From Pseudomonadota bacterium (GTDB lineage Bacteria; Pseudomonadota; Alphaproteobacteria; Sphingomonadales; Sphingomonadaceae): a stretch of DNA of 8,312 bases. Position numbers and translations under genes: made by a program. Under the pieces are notes generated by a model. It was not told the origin of the DNA and did no database searches. It saw only the letters and a program-made list of their open reading frames with translations. Position 1 is the stretch's first letter; each line of letters starts with the position of its first letter. The stretch lies in contig JAEWJQ010000232.1 of the NCBI GenBank assembly GCA_023386515.1, forward strand, positions 1 through 8,312, given 5' to 3'. Positions 5,513 to 8,312 of this stretch are shown piece after piece.

Positions 5513-6868
5513 ATGACCCTTGGCCATGGCATGCGCCTGTCGGTCACCGCGCGCATCGCCCTGCTGTCGATCGCGCTGGCGCTTGTCTCCAATCTCGTCC
5601 TCGTCGGCTTCGTCTGGAAACAGACGCACGATGCCGCGATCGGCACGGTGCGACGCGAGACGATCGAGAAGTCCGATGCGATGCGCGCGCTCTATCGCAC
5701 CGGCGGCATGGCCGCGGTACGCGAGGCGATCGGCGACGGTCGCGCCCCCGGCGACACCTCCCTCCTGCTCGCGGTCTTCGACGCCCGGTCGCGGCGCGTG
5801 TTCGGCTATGGTCCCGCCCGGCTCCCCGTTCCCCTGGCGGTCGCCACCTTCCGCGTCGCCGACCTCGACGGTTCGGACGCGACCAGCGACGTCGGCTATG
5901 CGCTGCACCGGATCGGTGACGACTGGCTGATCGTCGGACGCAGCCTCGATCTCGTGCAGGCGGAGCAGCGTGCGATCGAGCGAGCGCTGGCGGTCGCCAT
6001 CCTGCTGTCGCTGTTGCTCGGCATCGGGGCGGGTCTGGTCCTGGCGCAATATGTCGGCACGCGGCTCGGTCGGATCGCGGCGGTGATCGAGGCGGCGGGG
6101 GAGGGCGACCTGTCTCGCCGCGTGCCGGTGGGGGGCGGCCATGGCGACGGTTTCGATCGATTGGCCGAACAGCTCAACCGCATGCTCCAAAAGCTGGAGC
6201 GCGTCATGGTCGAGCTCCGCGTCGTGACCGACAGCATGGCGCACGATCTGCGCTCGCCGCTCGCCCGGCTGCGTACCAAGACGGAACAGGCGGTGCTGAT
6301 CGCCGATCCGGCGCAACGCGAGGCGGCGCTCGGCGGCCTGTTGGTCGAGACGGATCTGGTGATGCGGATGCTGACCATGGTCATCGAGATCAGCCGGTCC
6401 GAATCGGTCTCGCGCGATCGCTTCACCCTGGTCGAGCCGCTCGAACTGATCGAGGAGATCGCCGATCTGTACGGTCCGGTGGCCGAGGAGGCAGGCTGGG
6501 CGTTCACCGTGGCGATCGACGCCGAGCCGCCGGCGATGCCGCTGCATCGCGAGTTGCTCAGCCAGGCGATCACCAATCTGATCGACAATGCGCTGAAACA
6601 TGCCGCCGCGGGCCGGCAATTGATGCTGCGCCTGAGCGGCGATGCGACGCAGATCGCCATCCAGGTCGAGGATCGCGGTGGTGGCATCGCCGAGCAGGAT
6701 CGCGCCCAGGCGCTGAAGCGGTTCGGGCGGCTGGATGCGGCGCGGACGACGCCGGGCGCCGGATTGGGCATGGCGCTGATCGAGGCGGTGGCGCGATTGC
6801 ACAACGGCCGGTTCGAACTCGCCGACAACACGCCGGGGCTGATCGCGCGCATCGTTTTGCCACGCTGA
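5513..6868 (+). CDS. Membrane sensor histidine kinase (HAMP, HisKA, HATPase_c), partner of the upstream response regulator
   Basis: An inner-membrane sensor that autophosphorylates and passes phosphate to the adjacent regulator. In order along 451 residues: a membrane helix (about 13-35), a periplasmic sensor of about 120 residues with no recognisable motif, a second helix (about 158-180), HAMP linker (about 180-232), dimerisation/phosphoacceptor region with H244 in SMAHDLRSPLARL, then the ATPase domain with N box NLIDNALKH (355-363), G1 box DRGGGI (387-392), F box LKRFGRLD (401-408) and G2 box GAGLGMAL (415-422). All catalytic boxes are intact. ATG 5513 is the first start after an in-frame stop at 5447; ATG 5531 (residue 7) is an alternative, and neither has a strong ribosome binding site. 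The small periplasmic domain leaves the ligand unknown. Confidence 0.93.
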   Translation: MTLGHGMRLSVTARIALLSIALALVSNLVLVGFVWKQTHDAAIGTVRRETIEKSDAMRALYRTGGMAAVREAIGDGRAPGDTSLLLAVFDARSRRVFGYGPARLPVPLAVATFRVADLDGSDATSDVGYALHRIGDDWLIVGRSLDLVQAEQRAIERALAVAILLSLLLGIGAGLVLAQYVGTRLGRIAAVIEAAGEGDLSRRVPVGGGHGDGFDRLAEQLNRMLQKLERVMVELRVVTDSMAHDLRSPLARLRTKTEQAVLIADPAQREAALGGLLVETDLVMRMLTMVIEISRSESVSRDRFTLVEPLELIEEIADLYGPVAEEAGWAFTVAIDAEPPAMPLHRELLSQAITNLIDNALKHAAAGRQLMLRLSGDATQIAIQVEDRGGGIAEQDRAQALKRFGRLDAARTTPGAGLGMALIEAVARLHNGRFELADNTPGLIARIVLPR

Positions 6869-6912
6869 CCCGACGTCGCCGAATTTGGTCGCGCTTTCCG
6901 GGCGATTGGCAG

Positions 6913-6927
6913 TTAACCGTTTGTCAG
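6913..6927 (+). promoter_or_regulatory. CtrA-like motif upstream of the 66-residue protein
   Basis: TTAACCGT (6913-6920) resembles the alphaproteobacterial CtrA half-site TTAACCAT, followed after the usual N7 spacing by TCAG (6924-6927), a poor second half. It lies 82-96 bases before ATG 7009 in a non-coding stretch. The tetramer TTAA appears only here and at 7598 in the whole window by my reading, both times followed by CC. Weak on its own; stronger together with the second site. Confidence 0.35.
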
Positions 6928-6956
6928 GGCGCCGGGATTAGGCTTTGCGCGACAGT

Positions 6957-6972
6957 GCGGCCGGGGGGCCGC
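6957..6972 (+). other. Short GC hairpin in the leader of the 66-residue gene
   Basis: GCGGCC (6957-6962) and GGCCGC (6967-6972) pair around GGGG. There is no T tract, so it is not a clear terminator for the kinase gene, although it is the only stem of note between the kinase stop and the next start. Confidence 0.3.
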
Positions 6973-7008
6973 GGGGGCTTTGGACCGTTAGCGGGAAGAA
7001 GGGGCATC

Positions 7009-7209
7009 ATGCTCGGTGCGATCGTTTTCACTTATGGGATGCTGACCAGTTTCGTGTTGCAGGGGGCGTCGCGCAACCGTCGACTGCAACGGGCGAATCC
7101 CCCGATGCTCGAATATATCGGTTACGTGCTGTGCGGCCTGTCTGCCGGCCTGTCGGCGATGCTGCTGCTGATGGCGCTGACCGCACCCGGCACGATCGTC
7201 CTGCAATGA
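7009..7209 (+). CDS. Small membrane protein of unknown function, 66 residues, two predicted helices
   Basis: I do not recognise a family. The product has two hydrophobic segments, about residues 2-19 (LGAIVFTYGMLTSFVLQG) and 36-59 (YIGYVLCGLSAG, then LSAMLLLMALTA), separated by a short basic stretch SRNRRLQRA (21-29). This predicts a hairpin in the inner membrane with the basic loop in the cytoplasm and both ends outside. The frame is open further upstream (to 6955), but ATG 7009 is preferred: GAAGAAGGGG (6995-7004) is a good ribosome binding site and the upstream codons give a Gly/Arg-rich, non-hydrophobic run typical of untranslated DNA. It lies 140 bases after the kinase gene on the same strand behind a CtrA-like motif. 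It could be an accessory of the kinase or an independent gene. Confidence 0.7.
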   Translation: MLGAIVFTYGMLTSFVLQGASRNRRLQRANPPMLEYIGYVLCGLSAGLSAMLLLMALTAPGTIVLQ

Positions 7210-7217
7210 TCGGGCGC

Positions 7218-7250
7218 GATCGCCGGCGCCGCTGAGCGGCCGGCGGTCGC
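7218..7250 (+). other. Strong hairpin after the 66-residue gene (possible terminator without T tract)
   Basis: GATCGCCGGC (7218-7227) can pair with GCCGGCGGTC (7239-7248), with one G-T wobble, and the pairing extends by CG/GC at the base. An alternative inner stem is GCCGC/GCGGC around TGA (7228-7240). It begins nine bases after the stop codon. No run of T follows, so it may protect the 3' end or terminate inefficiently. From here to 7395 I find only a weaker 6-bp stem, CGCAAG/CTTGCG (7284-7289 with 7296-7301), and no gene. Confidence 0.45.
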
Positions 7251-7395
7251 CCCGGCGCATTCGCCGTCCTGCTATGCGCGTCGCGCAAGAGCGCCCTTGC
7301 GTCTTGGCGTCTGCGCGGCGGTATGAAAGAAGGTAAAACCGGCGGCCTTGTGCCTGCAAACGGGCGATGATGCCGGACCGCCGTGGGCGCAGCGT

Positions 7396-7554
7396 TCAGG
7401 CGGCGCGGCGGGTTTCCAGGGCGGCATCGATCCGCGCGATCAGTTCGACCAAATCAGGCGCGCGCCACGGACCGGCCTGCGCCGGCAGCGGCGACTGCAT
7501 CTTGGTGGCGATACGACGGCTGGCGATGAGCGAGTCGGGCATGCGGTATCTCAT
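7396..7554 (-). CDS. Small soluble protein of unknown function, 52 residues, minus strand
   Basis: Reading the minus strand from ATG at 7554 gives 52 codons ending in TGA at 7396: MRYRMPDSLIASRRIATKMQ, then a proline/glycine linker SPLPAQAGPWRAP (21-33), then an amphipathic helix DLVELIARIDAALETRRAA (34-52). Nearly all codons end in G or C, as in the neighbouring genes, and the composition is protein-like, unlike the plus-strand frames over the same bases. The second Met (7542) is an alternative start that would give 48 residues. No strong ribosome binding site is visible for either. A CtrA-like full site lies 33 bases upstream. It is the only minus-strand gene in the window. No family recognised; the call rests on codon bias and on amino-acid pattern. 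Confidence 0.6.
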   Translation of the reverse strand: MRYRMPDSLIASRRIATKMQSPLPAQAGPWRAPDLVELIARIDAALETRRAA

Positions 7555-7586
7555 TCAGTGAACCAGCGTTTTCTGCCGCCACCCGC

Positions 7587-7601
7587 CTAAAGAATGGTTA
7601 A
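7587..7601 (-). promoter_or_regulatory. CtrA-like binding site upstream of the minus-strand small gene
   Basis: On the minus strand the sequence reads TTAA-CCATTCT-TTAG, which matches 7 of 8 bases of the CtrA consensus TTAA-N7-TTAA and contains the extended half-site TTAACCAT exactly. It sits 33 bases before the start of the 52-residue minus-strand gene, a proper distance for a CtrA-activated promoter, and 84 bases before the plus-strand 80-residue gene. That CtrA binds such sequences in alphaproteobacteria is established; binding here is inferred. Confidence 0.5.
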
Positions 7602-7684
7602 TGCGGCATGGAGGGGCTTTTCCGGACGATCGTGGGTGGCCGCGGGCCTTGCCGTCGCGGGGTAGGGGCGCCACGTCGGACAGC

Positions 7685-7927
7685 ATGGACCCGCTGTCGC
7701 TCTTCGGCCTGTTCGCCATTCTGTTCATGCTGCTCTGCTATCTGATGGAGGCGCGTTCGCCCTGGTGGACGCTGGGCTTCGCCTTCGGGTGCCTACTGAG
7801 TTCCTGCTACGGCTTCCTGCAGGGCGCTTGGCCGTTCGGCGCGGTGGAACTATTATGGACGGCGATTGCGCTACGCCGCTGGTGGCAGGGGCTGGCGAAG
7901 CTGCGCACAGCGGAACCGATCGCTTGA
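7685..7927 (+). CDS. Small membrane protein, 80 residues, three predicted helices
   Basis: Three hydrophobic segments span the protein: about 5-21 (SLFGLFAILFMLLCYLM), 27-46 (WWTLGFAFGCLLSSCYGFLQ) and 50-65 (PFGAVELLWTAIALRR). The pattern of a short first helix, a second helix ending before GAWPF, and a third starting with VELLWTAIA followed by RRWW recalls small bacterial membrane proteins of the CBU_0592-like type, but I hold this only loosely. ATG 7685 is chosen with GGA (7678-7680) just upstream; an upstream in-frame ATG at 7601 would add 28 residues of Arg/Gly-rich, non-conserved-looking sequence. The stop TGA (7925-7927) lies within the TTGACA box of the probable rpsM promoter. Function unknown. 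Confidence 0.72.
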   Translation: MDPLSLFGLFAILFMLLCYLMEARSPWWTLGFAFGCLLSSCYGFLQGAWPFGAVELLWTAIALRRWWQGLAKLRTAEPIA

Positions 7928-7952
7928 CACGACGTTTGCGCGCGCCTACCTG
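7924..7952 (+). promoter_or_regulatory. Probable rpsM (alpha operon) promoter
   Basis: TTGACA (7924-7929) is a perfect -35 box and TACCTG (7947-7952) a weak -10 box with a 17-base spacer. The -35 overlaps the stop codon of the upstream 80-residue gene. Because terminators and unrelated genes separate rpsM from adk, the alpha operon needs a promoter of its own here. The predicted transcript would have a leader of about 140 nt. Confidence 0.5.
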
Positions 7953-7959
7953 CCTGTCC

Positions 7960-8100
7960 TTCCGAAACACCGGTCCCGGCGGCGCTGTCTGGCGCGCGCC
8001 GCGCGCGTGCGTATCAGGGTCGGTGGCGGTTCGGATGTAATGCGACGAGATGGGGGCCGTGCGGCCATGCCGACCCCTGTGGAGCAAGGAGAAACGTTTC
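7960..8100 (+). promoter_or_regulatory. Long GC-rich leader of rpsM with hairpins
   Basis: If transcription starts near 7960, the message has about 140 untranslated bases. They include a CG-alternating self-complementary stretch (GGCGCGCGCC near 7992-8001, continuing in CGCGCG) and, closer to the start codon, GGCC/GGCC around GTGC (8055-8066), possibly enclosed by GGG/CCC (8052-8054 with 8075-8077). AAGGAG (8086-8091) is the ribosome binding site, nine bases before ATG. In E. coli S4 represses the alpha operon by binding the rpsM leader; I cannot tell whether this leader does the same. Confidence 0.3.
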
Positions 8101-8312
8101 ATGGCACGTATCGCGGGTGTCAATCTCCCGACCAACAAGCGCGTGGTGATCGCGCTGACCTATATCCACGGCATCGGCCCGGCTAAGGCGAAGGAAATCA
8201 CCGGCAAGCTGAACATCGCCGCGGAGCGTCGCGTGCAGGACCTGAGCGATCAGGAAGTGCTGCAGATCCGTGAGACGATCGACGCCGACCACACGGTCGA
8301 GGGTGATCTTCG
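8101..8312 (+). CDS. rpsM: Small-subunit ribosomal protein S13 (uS13), 5' part
   Basis: uS13 sits in the head of the 30S subunit, binds 16S rRNA and contacts the 50S subunit and P-site tRNA. The window contains the first 70 codons and two bases of the next; the gene runs off the right edge. The N-terminus [20 protein letters not shown], then [13 protein letters not shown] (21-33, helix-hairpin-helix-like RNA-binding segment) and [14 protein letters not shown] (48-61), are typical of S13, especially of the alphaproteobacterial form. ATG 8101 is preceded by a strong AAGGAG. It is normally followed by rpsK, rpoA and rplQ, which lie outside the window. Confidence 0.97.
   Translation, partial: MARIAGVNLPTNKRVVIALTYIHGIGPAKAKEITGKLNIAAERRVQDLSDQEVLQIRETIDADHTVEGDL

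Noticed and set aside
5225..6802. 525-codon open frame on the minus strand opposite the kinase and the end of the regulator
   Set aside because: The composition is low-complexity Arg/Asp/Gln, no motif is recognisable, and the plus strand has all histidine kinase boxes intact.
7323..7370. 15-codon open frame starting ATGAAAGAAGG, a possible leader peptide
   Set aside because: No ribosome binding site, no regulated gene directly downstream on that strand, and no attenuator structure.
7348..7590. 80-codon plus-strand frame over the 52-residue minus-strand gene (also a 64-codon frame at 7367-7561)
   Set aside because: The codon bias and protein-like pattern favour the minus strand; the plus frames are Gly/Arg/Asp-rich with no ribosome binding site.
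1..8312. CRISPR arrays, tRNA/rRNA genes, transposases, phage or toxin-antitoxin genes
   Set aside because: I looked for spaced identical repeats, tRNA-like T-loop sequences and typical transposase or phage motifs and saw none.

Overview
The window is GC-rich chromosomal DNA from an alphaproteobacterium, most likely a sphingomonad (Sphingomonas or a close relative). That is an inference from gene order and protein sequence, not from a search. It carries the end of the spc ribosomal-protein operon and the start of the alpha operon: rplF (3' part), rplR, rpsE, rpmD, rplO, secY, adk, and finally rpsM (5' part). The order secY-adk-rpsM is the usual alphaproteobacterial one.

Layout. Bases 1-1543 hold the tightly packed genes for L6, L18, S5 and L30, with overlaps or gaps of a few bases. 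S5 has a long N-terminal Gly/Arg-rich extension. A textbook intrinsic terminator follows rpmD (about 1575-1605), in the middle of what is normally one transcription unit, then rplO (1668-2210). The rplO-secY gap holds a 111-bp nested palindromic repeat of REP/BIME type and a possible promoter. secY (2452-3816) and adk (3848-4498) follow closely. Bases 4499-4743 form a regulatory-looking gap: an AT-rich patch with a perfect palindrome and an 11-bp-phased direct repeat, then a run of hairpins ending in a strong terminator.

Between adk and rpsM, where related genomes usually have a short spacer (from memory), lies a block of about 3.6 kb. It encodes an OmpR-type response regulator (4744-5433), its membrane histidine kinase (5513-6868), a 66-residue two-helix membrane protein (7009-7209), a 52-residue protein on the minus strand (7396-7554), and an 80-residue three-helix membrane protein (7685-7927). 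Two CtrA-like TTAACC motifs sit in front of the small genes; they contain the only TTAA tetramers I found by eye. rpsM then restarts the ribosomal genes behind what looks like its own sigma70-type promoter (-35 TTGACA overlapping the stop codon of the 80-residue gene) and a roughly 140-nt leader.

The ribosomal genes supply 50S and 30S proteins, secY makes the Sec translocon channel, and adk balances adenine nucleotides. The inserted two-component system has no visible functional link to translation. It may simply be lodged there, or may link an envelope signal to the expression of neighbouring genes. I see no CRISPR array, tRNA, rRNA, transposase or phage gene, and no clear evidence of a wholly new system. 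The most unusual elements are the inserted signalling and small-protein block with its CtrA-like sites, the candidate structured RNA after adk, and the mid-operon terminator.
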